Positions 45,672 through 56,300 of a DNA stretch of 64,000 nt are shown here, in pieces; the first letter of the stretch is position 1, and each line of letters starts with the position of its first letter. The notes under the pieces are model-generated. The model did not search any database, was not told the origin of the DNA, and saw only the letters and a program-made list of their open reading frames with translations. The position numbers and the translations under genes were made by a program. This stretch comes from Pyrus communis (Eukaryota > Streptophyta > Magnoliopsida > Rosales > Rosaceae), in the NCBI RefSeq assembly GCF_963583255.1, contig NC_084811.1, positions 16,324,088 to 16,388,087 of the forward strand, in the 5' to 3' direction.

Positions 45672-47788
45672 TGATAGGAGTATATTTAGGTGACTTAGTT
45701 AGCTTGTTTTCGTGCATTAATGTTGTTAGTTCATAGTTTTGGACTTGGAATGGATAGCTTATGCTTGGAGCAAAAGGAATGGACGAATTTGAAGACCTAA
45801 AGATGTTAGGATTCCTAATCACAAGAGGATTCCTAGTCAAAGAAGGTTTCCTACTTGGAGTAGGAAAGTTAAGCCAAGGTTTCCTATTTTGGTTTAATGT
45901 CACATCCCAGCCCGGGGCGGATCACTTCCTAGGCCCTCTCCACCACCGTAGCATGATATTGTCCGCTTTGGGCTTTCCATTCCCTCACGGTTTTGTTTTT
46001 GGGAACTCACGAGCAATTTCCCAGTGGGTCACCCATCGTGGGATTGCTCTAGCCCATTTCTCGCTTAACTTCGGAGTTCCATACATTTAAGGATCACTTC
46101 CCTTGGCGATGTGGGATGTCACATTTAACCTTTCCTAATCCTAAAAGACCTTATGTTTCAGCAACATTAAAGACATGCATTCTAGGACACAAATCAAGCC
46201 TTCCTTGCAACCTAATTGTCCTTGCCGTGGCCTTCCTTAGTGTCTCATTTCCTTGCCGTGCAAAGGAGGGCCTTGTTTCCTATTCTAAGTCATTAAAACA
46301 CATTCCTTTTTCACCTCAATCTCAGCTACACCTCACATACCTTTTCTATCCCAAAATCCTTGCCTAATTTCAGAATTAAATCACATTCCCTTTTCTTATC
46401 CTTTGCCGCAAGTTCCTTCCTTTTCCCTTTTAATTTTTGACTTTATGACTCCTTTTCCTGATGGATTTGGGGTCTAAATCCTTTCCTAAACTATGTAATA
46501 AACTCTAGGGATTCTTGCTCCCAAATAAATACCTAAGCCGCACCCTTCATTCAACCCTAATCACTCTTACACACAATCTGCCATCATTTACAGAAACAAA
46601 GTCTTTGCCGCAGCCTTCCAACCATTCATACACATTCATACCTTTATCCAAGCATCCATACACCATCCCCAACCTTTGCCGCACCACCCTACCATCCTAA
46701 ATCCATTCACAAACCATAAATCCATCCACAAACCACCCTAGACCTCTTGTGCCGCAACTTTGCAAGGAAGAAGAGTAGAAGAAGAAGCCTTGGATGTTTC
46801 TGCATTCAAGTTGGAGTGTTGGAACGTTTTTAGGTGTAATCTATCTTTTGTTCTCAATGTTTAATTCTATTTTCCTTTGTTTTGTTTTGAACATGAGAGG
46901 CTAAACTCATTTTAGTTAAGGGACGCTTTGAAACCATGATTACCTTTATAATATAAGTTGATTAATTTCAGTTGTGATTTCATAAATTGTGAATGCAATT
47001 TACTTAACCGTTTGATGGATAACTTATTCTTGTATGTTGATTAGGGAGGCCTACTTAATTTGCATGCTTGAATTTAGAATATAAGGGAGTTTCACATAAT
47101 CGTCGCAAACTTATATTCACAAGCAGTTAAGGTTGTTTTCACAATCACGTTAAGTAAATTCCTAGCATGAGTATCATGATGTCATAGTTACAAGTGCTTT
47201 GTCAATACTTATGCTTTTCATTGAACGTAATGATCTTTGATTGTATCTCTATTATGATGTCATGTAGGGAACTTTTGAAGAATGCTTTGGGTTGTCGTAT
47301 GATGTCATCCAATCCAATAACTTAAGGAAAATCTGAGGGTTAATTAGTGATGCCACGATTAATCTGGGGTGTTGAGGTTCACGGTTTATCGGAAAAGCAA
47401 TTGGAAATCAATTTAAGTTTGAATGTATCATGTGTGGAAAAGTATCCCTTAGCTAACTAATCATCCATTGGTTTTCCCAAATTTGTCAAAATCTCTTTTA
47501 AGTCTTTTACTTACTTGTTTTTCTCTTAAATTCGTCCAAAACCCAATCCCCTTTACTTACTTGTCTTAAATCTGTCCAAATGTGTGTTTTTGAGTCTTTT
47601 GAGTCAAAACTAATTCTATTTTCGTCCAAACTAAGTCCTAGAGTCTAAATTGAGTCTTTTTTATTGTCTTGAGTTGTTTTGAGTCTTTTAAGTTTGTTTT
47701 GATTCATATAAGTTTAATTAAGAGTCTTTTGAGTTTAAGTGTTTTAAAGCATATTTTTGTATCTTTGAGTCAACCTTTATTAGATTAG
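45672..47788 (+). mobile_element. Plus-strand LTR inserted in M2's 5' LTR, carrying Cassandra
   Basis: TGATAGGAGTATATTTAGG to TATTAGATTAG, without its final ~110 bases because a further LTR enters at 47789 (left target sequence ATTAG). Its interior contains the Cassandra solo LTR 45898-46123. It is either a solo LTR or the start of an element whose remainder lies beyond 64000. Confidence 0.8.
45898..46123 (-). mobile_element. Cassandra TRIM solo LTR with 5S-like promoter boxes, target duplication TTTAA
   Basis: 226 bases, TGTCACATCCCAG to GATGTGGGATGTCACA, with TTTAA on both sides (45893-45897 and 46124-46128). On the minus strand it contains 5S-rRNA-like sequence: GAACTCCGAAGTTAAGCGAG (A-box region at 46060-46071) and GATGGGTGACCC (C box; 46026-46037). 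Cassandra elements are known to carry 5S-derived RNA polymerase III promoters in their LTRs. Compared with the usual layout, the stretch upstream of the 5S part is deleted: GGAGTTCC joins ATACATTTAAGG at about 46080, so the 5' end of the 5S-like unit is lost. Confidence 0.93.
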
Positions 47789-50301
47789 TGATAGGAGCAT
47801 ATTTATGCGACTTGGTTAGCTTGTTCTTGTGCATTTGTGTTGTTATTCCTTAGTTAATATAGTATTTCAAGTCATTTTCGTGTGTTTGTAGGTCCAAAGG
47901 GTTAAAGTACCAAGAAAGTGCATTTTGGTGCACTTTGGAGCAGTTTTGGGCACCAAATAGATAGCACATGTATGGGCCAACATGGATGGACGAATTTGGA
48001 GTTCAAAAGGCTAGGAATCTGATAACAAGATGAAGAAATTAAATTAAAGACAAAAAGGATAAGGAATCAGCTCAAAAGAGGAAACATTATCCAAAACCTT
48101 ATCCAACCTTATCTTATCCAAACCTTATCCTATCTTATCCTAACCTAATCTTGTTCCACCTTAATCCTAACTGCAAGTGGACCTAAAAATATGATTTCTA
48201 GAAGCCTTATCTGACCCCAAAAGGGTTCCACACCCTTCCCCCTTTTATCTCTTCTAAAAAACCCAAAATCAGCCACAAAACACCTAGTTTCTAGAAGGCC
48301 CAATTTTGGACGAATTTCCTAAACCTTTTTCCTTTTGGATCCTGATTTGTTAGGCCTCATTGATGCGTGATTTATACGCACACAAATTAAACCCTCTTTT
48401 CGTCAAATTGTAGTATATGTATAAGTAGGGATCGTTCTGGACCGGGGATTAGGAGGGATTGTTAATCACTTGGATTTGACTCAAAAAAACGTAAAAACAC
48501 AAAATAAATGTATTTCTAACTAATCTAACACTTTAAAATAAATGGGGGATTGGTTTTGGACGAAATTAAACTAAAATAGAAACTTGGAAACAAAACAGAT
48601 TGTACAAACGAAATTGATGGAATAGAATGAAGAAAAACTAGTTAGAGGGTTCCTTATCCACACATGAACATAAGCATATAATTTGACTTCCAATTATGAC
48701 TTCAACAAACGATGAATGACAATGCTCCAAGTTAATTAGGTCCGCTTAAATTAACCTTTAGATTTCCCTAGATTCATTGGATTGAATGGGATACGCATTA
48801 CAACCAAATTATTCCTAATCAAAGTCTCTCACATGGAATACGCATGATAGAGACATTCAACAAAGATCATTAAGTTCAACGGAAATCATAAACATTGACT
48901 AGGCATTCATAACTATGGAATACGCATGTTAATCCAGCCTAGGGTTTACTAAACACAATCGTGACTAGCGATTTTTACTACTCATGAATATAAGTTCATA
49001 ACGATTAGGTGAAATTCCCTTATATCCTAGCATCAAGTCTTAGGCATGCAAATTAAGTGTCGACCCTCAACCCACATACATAAACAAGTTCTTAATCAAA
49101 ACATAAAAGTAACCCACATCTAAAGTTCATGAATTCATAACTGGAGTAAATCAAATCATAACCAACATATGTCCATGGCTTCAAATTCGCCTCTAACTAA
49201 AAAGAAATTAGTTTCACATGTTTAACATAATTGAATAACAAGTTAAATTAAACATGAAAATAGAAACAAGAAAAGAAAGAACAAATGGAAAGTTAGCTAC
49301 GGGGTTCATCTCCACATATGTTATACTTGCATAATAAAACGATTTCCAATTGCATTTCAACAAATCATTAATTCTCAACGCCCCGGGTCAATTAGGTCCG
49401 CTTAAATTAACCGTCAAGTTTTCCTTAAGTTAATGAATTGGATGGGTTAGCGCAACGCAATTCACAACATTCTCCAAAAGTCCTTTACGTGAAAAGCACA
49501 ATAAAGATACAATCAAAGATCATTAAGCATCATGAAAACTTTAAGTGTTGACGAGGCATTCGTTACTATGGACTACGCATGAAACTTATGCCAAGAATTT
49601 ATTTAACGCGATTGTTTATAAGCAACCTCCACTACTTGTGAATATAAGTTCGTAACTATTAGGTGAAACTCACTTATATTCTAGCGTCATATTGATGCAT
49701 GAAAATTAAGCGCGCATTCTTAATAAACATTCATAAATAAGTTATCAATCAAACGGTTAAACAAATTGAACCACAACTTATGAAACGCAATTAGAATTAA
49801 TCAAATCAAAATGCAAGCATAAACATATATTTCGAATCACCCCCTAGCTAAAGGGGGTTTAGTTTATTATAACTTTGAAATCAAAGAAATACCTAAACAT
49901 TCCAACAACTCAAACTTGAATTGTATGAACGTTTAGGCACTCTTCTCTTCCATTCCTCATACGTACAAACAAAGAGAATTGAATTTAAACATTGAAATCA
50001 AAGAAACACCTAAACATTCCAACAACTCAAACTTGAATTGTATGAACGTTTAGGCACTCTTCTCTTCCTCGTTGTTGTAGCACAAGGTCTAAGGATAGTT
50101 TGATGGTGTGAATGGTTTGGGGAGTGGTGTTTGGATTAATAGGGAAATGGAAAAATGGTGTTTGGATTACAAGGGAACTCACGGCAAAGAGAAGGAATGG
50201 AAGTGTTTGTGGTGTGTTGTGTATGAAATGAGATGTTCTTGAATGAATGAATGCAAGGGTATTTATAGGAGTAGTGGAGGGAACATATGGCTATGTCATT
50301 T

Positions 50302-50395
50302 GTAGGTGAAGTAGGTGGATGTTGTAGGTGAAGTAGGTGGATGTTAGGTGAAGTAGGTGGATGTTGTAGGTGAAGTAGGTGGATGTTGTAGGTGA
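50302..50395. repeat. 22-bp minisatellite
   Basis: About four copies of GTAGGTGAAGTAGGTGGATGTT, the third shortened by three bases. It is only seen in this LTR. Confidence 0.85.
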
Positions 50396-50397
50396 TT

Positions 50398-50650
50398 ATG
50401 AGTGATAAGTGATAAGTGTATGATATGTTAAGTGATAAGTGAATGATTATGATAAGTGATAAATGAATGTATGATATGATAAGTGGTGAATGATAAGTGG
50501 TAAGTGATATGTGATAAGTGATATGTGGTGTGTGATAAGTGATAAGTGATATGTGGTGTGTGATAAGTGATATGTGATAAGTGATTGAGTGTATGATATG
50601 ATAAGTGGTGAATGATATGTGATAAGTGATATGTGGTGTATGATATGTGA
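50398..50650. repeat. GATAAGTGATATGTG low-complexity repeat
   Basis: Irregular array of (GA)TAAGTGAT and ATGTGGTGTGTG units. It gives rise to a 180-codon chance ORF on the minus strand that should not be annotated as a gene. Confidence 0.85.
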
Positions 50651-51411
50651 TAGTGTGGAATGTTGGAATGTTATGCACGGCTAAGGATAAAGGAAAGGTT
50701 TAAATGTCCTAAAACTAAAGGGAACAAGGTTCCAACACTTTGGTCTTTAATTAGGTCTTCAATTTCGTCCAACACTTTGGTCTTTAATTAGGTCTTCAAT
50801 TTCGTCCAACACTTTGGCTTCAAGCATAAGCTATCCGTCCTTAGCCCAAAAGTGCTCCAAAAGTCTCCAAAATGCATCTTTTTGCTCCTTTAGCCCTTTG
50901 GACCTACAAACACACGAAAATAGCTTAAATTACTAAAATAACTAAAGAAACATAACGTAAATGCACGAGAACAAGCTATTTAAGTCGCATGAATATGCTC
51001 CTATCACTCATTCCTTGTGGATTTGGGTTACACAAATCCTTTTATGAAACTAATTGGGCCAAACCCTCTCCTAAGTGGATTTAACTGATAGAAGCATATT
51101 CATGCGACTTAAATGGCTTGTTCTCGTGCATTTACGTTATGTTTCTTTAGTTATTTTAGTACTTTAAGCTATTTTCGTGTGTTTGTAGGCCGAAAGGGCT
51201 AAAGGAGCAAAAAGATGCATTTTGGAGACTTTTGGAGCACTTTTGGGCTAAGGATGGATAGCTTATGCTTGGAGCCAAAGTGTTGGACGAAATTGAAAAC
51301 CTAATTGAAGACCAAAGTGTTGGAACCTTGTTCCCTTTAGTTTTAGGATATTTAAACCTTTCCTATATCCTTAGTCGTGCATAACATTCCAACATTCCAC
51401 TCCTTCATTCA

Positions 51412-51690
51412 CCACTTATCATATCATACACTTATCTTATCATCACCACATATCATTCATTTATTACTTATCATATCATTCATTCATCTACATATCAATA
51501 ACCACTTATCTTATCACACCACATATCATTCACTTATCACTCACCACATATCATTCATTTATCACTTAGCATATCATTCATTTATCAATTATCAAACCAT
51601 TCACTTATCAGTTCCATTCACTTATCACTCACCACATATCATTCATTTATCACTTAACATATCATTCATTTATCACTTATCACAACAACA
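51412..51690. repeat. CATATCATTCATTTATCACTTAT low-complexity repeat in E 5' LTR
   Basis: Irregular CACTTATCA/CATATCATTCATTTAT array. It is repeated identically in the 3' LTR at about 63168-63446 and produces His/Tyr/Ser-rich chance ORFs. Confidence 0.8.
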
Positions 51691-52342
51691 ACCTAAAACA
51701 CATGCACATGCACCACTAATCCCTTCACTTTCATGCCATCATTTCTCACCCCCCCTTTGCCGTGCAATACACATCAACACATTCCAGCTTTTCTTCTTCT
51801 CTTTGCAGCCACAAGTCACATGCATTCACACATAATCATTCACCCTATCCATCTTACATTCCACAAACAATGTCACATGCAAAACAACAATCATTCACAC
51901 ACAAAACAGCACCATTCACCCTTGCCGTGGCCTTCACTCACATTTCCAGCTTTCCACCTTGCATTTCCACATGCATTCACTTCATCATTACACACCACTC
52001 ATTCTCTAATTCCACATGCACATTCAATCATTCACTCAAGCACCCTTGTGCCATGTTTCCCCCTTTGTTCCCACCCATCACATGCATTATCATCAAACAA
52101 ACAACCCTAACCCGTGGCATTCACTCCCATTTCCAGCTTGCTTATGCAATTCCAGCATGCATTCACATGCATTTTCAGCACCATTACACTATTGCCGTGA
52201 GTTTCATTCCATTTCCAACATCTTCACATGCATTTCCAGCTTTGCACATGCATTTCCCTTTCATTTCAACCCACATGCATCCTTTAATCATTCAAACATG
52301 CAGCCACATTCCCTCCTAGCTGCCATGTTCCCCCATTTCACC

Positions 52343-52350
52343 TATAAATA
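52343..52350 (+). promoter_or_regulatory. TATA-like box in E 5' LTR
   Basis: TATAAATA in TTCACCTATAAATAAGC, matching the box in E3's LTR. It is likely to drive the genomic RNA; R would start about 30 bases downstream. Confidence 0.6.
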
Positions 52351-52790
52351 AGCATCCATTCTTCCACAATTCATTCACTCTTCCATACACATTTTCAGTT
52401 ACAAACACCAAGCAACAAACCCATTCCATTGCCGTGAGTCCCACTTCATTTTCTGCATATTTTCTCTTCATTCCAACCACTCCAACCACTCCTCATCCCC
52501 CAAAAACTCACCTTAGACCTTGTGCTACAACAACGAAGAAGAGAAGAGTGCCTAAACGTTCATACAATTCAAGTTTGAGTTGTTGGAATGTTTAGGTGTT
52601 TCTTTGATTTCAATGTTTAAATTCAATTTTCTTTGTTTTGTAATGGAAGAGAAGAGTGCCTAAACGTTCATACAATTCAGTTTGAGTTGTTGGAATGTTT
52701 AGGTGTTTCTTTGATTTCAAAGTTATGAGGAACTAAACCCCCTTTAGCTAGGGGGTGATTCGAAACTATGTTTATATTTGCAATTTGAAT

Positions 52791-53239
52791 TGATTCTCAG
52801 TTGGTCTTTCGATAAGTTGTGAAACTCAATGCTCCAAGTTAATTAGATCCGCTTAGATTAACTTTCAGATTTCCCTAAATTCGTTGGATTGAATGGAATA
52901 CGCATTACAACCAAATTATTCTTAATCAAAGTCCCTAACTATGGAATACGCATGATAGAGACATTCAACAAAGATCATTAAGTTCAACGGAAATCATAAA
53001 CATCGACGAGGCATTCGTTACTATGGAATACGCATGAAACTTATGCCAAGAATTCGTTTAACGCGATTGTTTATAAGCAACCTCCACTACTTGTGAATAT
53101 AAGTTCATAACGATTAGGTGAAATTCACTTATATTCTAGCGTCATATTTATGCATGAAAATTAAGCTTGCAATCTCAATGAACATACATAAATAAGTTAT
53201 CAATCAAACAGTTAAACGAATTGAATCCACAACTTACAT
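52791..53239 (-). repeat. Inverted LTR segment replacing U5 and PBS of E
   Basis: Reads like the minus-strand LTRs (GATTCTCAGTTGGTCTTTCGATAA... to GAATCCACAACTTAC) inside a plus-strand element. After it the sequence resumes at TTTAGCAACTTTGCTAATCC, the leader that normally follows the PBS; the GGCGCCGTTGCCGGGG core is absent. Confidence 0.85.
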
Positions 53240-53351
53240 TTAGCAACTTTGCTAATCCCTTGTCTTTATTTTTATATTTTTTTTTTTCGTGCATTCTTAT
53301 TTCAGATTGTTAGTTTGTTTGTTTCCTTGTTTTTTTTTTTAGGTACTGTGT

Positions 53352-56300
53352 ATGACTCCTAGCTCTCGGCCTATTATAGAGAACATCTCCGACTTTGACG
53401 GTGATTTTGAATGCACTTTGAGGAGAACGAGGAGTCAACAAGAGCCACCACAACCTGGGCTTGAAGAAGACGAAGTAGGTGTAGAAGAAAAGCCTACAAA
53501 TCAGATTTTTGAAGAAGAACAAGCCATGGCAGCAGATAATAGAACCATCAAGGAGCTTTCGGCCTCAGGTTTGGATAATGCATTGCCTCTTTGTATCCAA
53601 TACCCCACGGCTGCAAAGGGGAAGACAGAGGAATTTGAACTCAAATCCAGTTTGTTACACCATATTCCGAAGTTCCATGGTTTGTCTATGGAAGACCCCA
53701 ACAAACACTTGAAGGAGTTCGAGGTGGTTTGTTCGAGCATGACCCCCGTCAATGTGGATGGGAGTATATTGAAGATGAAGGCCTTTCCATTTTCACTTAT
53801 GGACAAGGCCAAAGATTGGCTCTACGAACTAGCCCCGGGAACTGTGACTTCGTGGGAGAGTATGAAGCGTGCTTTCTTGGAGAAATTCTTCCCTACTTCG
53901 AGAGTGATTCTCCTACGGAAGAAAATTAGTGGTATTCAACAGAATCATGGTGAGACATTCCCGGCTTATTATGAGCGCTTCAAGGGCCTTGTAGCTTCAT
54001 GTCCTCAACATCAAATGAAGGAGGAACTTCTCCTTCAATATTTCTATGAGGGCCTCCTTCCTATCGAACGTCAAATGCTTGATGCATCAGCGGGAGGAGC
54101 ATTGGTGGACAAAACACCAAGGGATGCCAAGATTCTCATAGCCAACCGAGCGCTCAACGCTCAACAATATGAAGGAGTGGGTCAAAGGGAAGCCCCACGA
54201 CAACAAAGTGTAAATGAGGTGAGTGCTATTTCTGAAATTCAATCACAACTTGCTAATCTTACTTCTCTTGTTTCTCAGGTTGTGATTGTTCCAAAAGCAC
54301 AAGAACACCAAGTTTGTGGCGTGTGCTCAATTCAAGGGCATCCATCCGACAAGTGCCCTCAACTAATCGAGAATGGTGGGTGGGAATCTGCCAATGCAAT
54401 TGGTTTCCAAGGACAAAATCAAAACAACCCATACTCGAACACTTACAATGCCGGATGGAGGGACCATCCAAACTTCAAATGGAGGGAGCCACAACAAGCT
54501 GCCCAACAAGGAGGATTTAGGCCAAACCCCCCTGGTTTTTATTCCAAGCCGTATGCACCCCAACAACCTTCGGCATCATCTCATTCAGGTACGTCCTTGG
54601 AAAGTGATCAAGCTATGCAATTACTAACCTCTATTTTGCAGGGGTTGCAAAATCAAAACAACCGGATAGCAAATAACGAGAAGGAGATGACGGATATGAA
54701 GAAACAAATAGGGCAGATTTCTGAGTTCCTTGGACAGATTAGAGAGCAAGGAAAGCTTCCTAGCTCAACCACAGTCAATCCAAAGGGAGGATTCGAATCC
54801 GCCAAGGCCATCACCCTAAGGGGTGGAAAAGAAGTTGGGACCGAGCCAAACAATCCCAAATCTGCCCAGAAAGTAGATGAAGAGACGACACAACCTGAGG
54901 CAGATCACCCTAACTCGGCCAAATCAGGTAATTTAAGTTCAAATTCATGTATTTCACGTCCTAATCTGCCCAATGTACCTTTTCCTCGCAGGTTCATGCA
55001 AGGAAAAAAGGAAGAAAGCGAGAAGGACATTCTTGAAACGTTCCGGAAGGTGCAAGTGAACGTACCGCTTCTCGATGCAATCAAACAGGTTCCAAAGTAT
55101 GCTAAATTCCTCAAGGACCTATGCAATACAAAGAGAAGAAGGGCAAACAAAGAGGTAGTGAAGGTAAGCGAGAATGTGTCCGCTGTTTTGCAACGTAAAC
55201 TGCCTACCAAGTGCAAAGACCCCGGTAGTTTCACGATTCCTTGTGTGATTGGACATAATCGTTTTGAACATGCCATGCTTGATTTAGGTGCATCCATAAA
55301 TGTCATGCCTTATTCTATTTATGCATCTATGAATTTGGGTGAATTAAAACAAGATGGTGTAATTATACAATTGGCCGATCGTTCTAACGCGTATCCAAAA
55401 GGAGTTTTGGAAGATGTGCTTGTGCAGGTGAACCATTTAATTTTTCCGGCTGATTTCTACGTCCTAGACATGGAGGATTCAGCCCATTCTACATCTTTGC
55501 CGATTCTCCTTGGTAGGCCATTCATGAAGACGGCCCGAACGAAGATTGATGTATACAAAGGCACCTTGACAATGGAATTCGATGGGGAAGTGATTGATTT
55601 TAATATTTCTGAAACTATGAGATATCCCGTTGATGACCATTCTTGTTTTTCCATTGATGTTATCGATTCTTTGGCGCAGGTATACCTTGAAGAATTGAAC
55701 GAGGACGCCCTGGAAACAACCATCACTAAGGCCATAGAGCGCAAAAATGAAGGATTTGGGCCAATGCAAGGCCACGGCAAGGAGGAGGAATTCTTTGCAA
55801 TGGGTTCTAGTGAAGAAATAATTGAGGTTGTGGCAGCCCTTGAGTCATTGCCACAACAATATGGTAAGGTTCCACTCTCACTTTCAAATTCAGTTTCCAC
55901 TAAGATGCTACCTTCTGTTGTTCAGGCACCATCGCTTGAACTTAAGCCATTGCCGGACCATTTGAAGTATGTGTTTTTGGGAAAAGGCGAAACATTGCCC
56001 GTCATCATTTCATCAAGTCTCACGGAAATGGAGGAGGAGAAGCTTGTGAGGGTGCTGCGAGAGCACAAAACGGCCATAGGGTGGACTTTGGCCGACATTA
56101 AAGGAATAAGCCCTACCACATGCATGCACCGTATACTTCTTGAGGAGGGGGCTAAACCAACTCGAGAGGCTCAACGCCGTCTTAACCCTCCGATGATGGA
56201 AATGGTGAAGAAGGAAATAATCAAGCTTTTGGATTGCGGAGTGATCTACCCTATCTCCGATAGCCGTTGGGTCTCTCCAGTTCAAGTCGTTCCCAAGAAG

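Larger units (their letters stand above)
48361..51006 (-). mobile_element. Chimeric solo LTR, target duplication CTCAT
   Basis: About 2.65 kb, TGATGCGTGATTTATACG to GCATGAATATGCTCCTATCA, flanked by CTCAT at 48356-48360 and 51007-51011. It is longer than its sisters because it passes the same LTR stretch twice: TAGTTAGAGGGTTCCTTATCCACACATG (about 48640) and again GTTAGCTACGGGG...CCACATATG (about 49290), in two different subfamily versions. The switch point is about 49255-49290. It also carries the ~115-base duplication (about 49892-50065), a 22-base minisatellite and a GATAAGTGATA repeat. Confidence 0.9.
47789..51085 (+). mobile_element. Plus-strand LTR split by a solo LTR and cut by element E
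   Basis: Own sequence: 47789-48360 and 51007-51085, starting TGATAGGAGCATATTTATGCG. The pieces join cleanly around the solo LTR 48361-51006 (CTCAT duplication). Element E enters at 51086 with TTAAC on its left. Confidence 0.85.
51086..52790 (+). mobile_element. E 5' LTR, U3/R part
   Basis: TGATAGAAGCATATTCATGCG onward. It contains the low-complexity TTATCATATCATTCAT stretch (about 51412-51690), a TATA-like box (52343-52350), the GCCGTG-rich region and a ~110-base tandem duplication (about 52538-52710). Normal LTR order stops at TTTGCAATTTGAATTGATT (about 52790), where the sequence turns into the complementary strand of another LTR part. Confidence 0.85.

Noticed and set aside
46026..46080. 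A 5S rRNA gene
   Set aside because: Only part of a 5S-like unit is present and it lies between Cassandra LTR termini with a target duplication, so it is TRIM sequence.
45761..46090. 109-codon plus-strand ORF
   Set aside because: It spans the Cassandra insertion and LTR sequence by chance.
50136..50678. 180-codon minus-strand ORF rich in His, Ile, Thr and Tyr
   Set aside because: It is a translation of the GATAAGTGATA/ATGTGGTGTGTG low-complexity array in an LTR; no domain, and the repeat has few stops in any frame.
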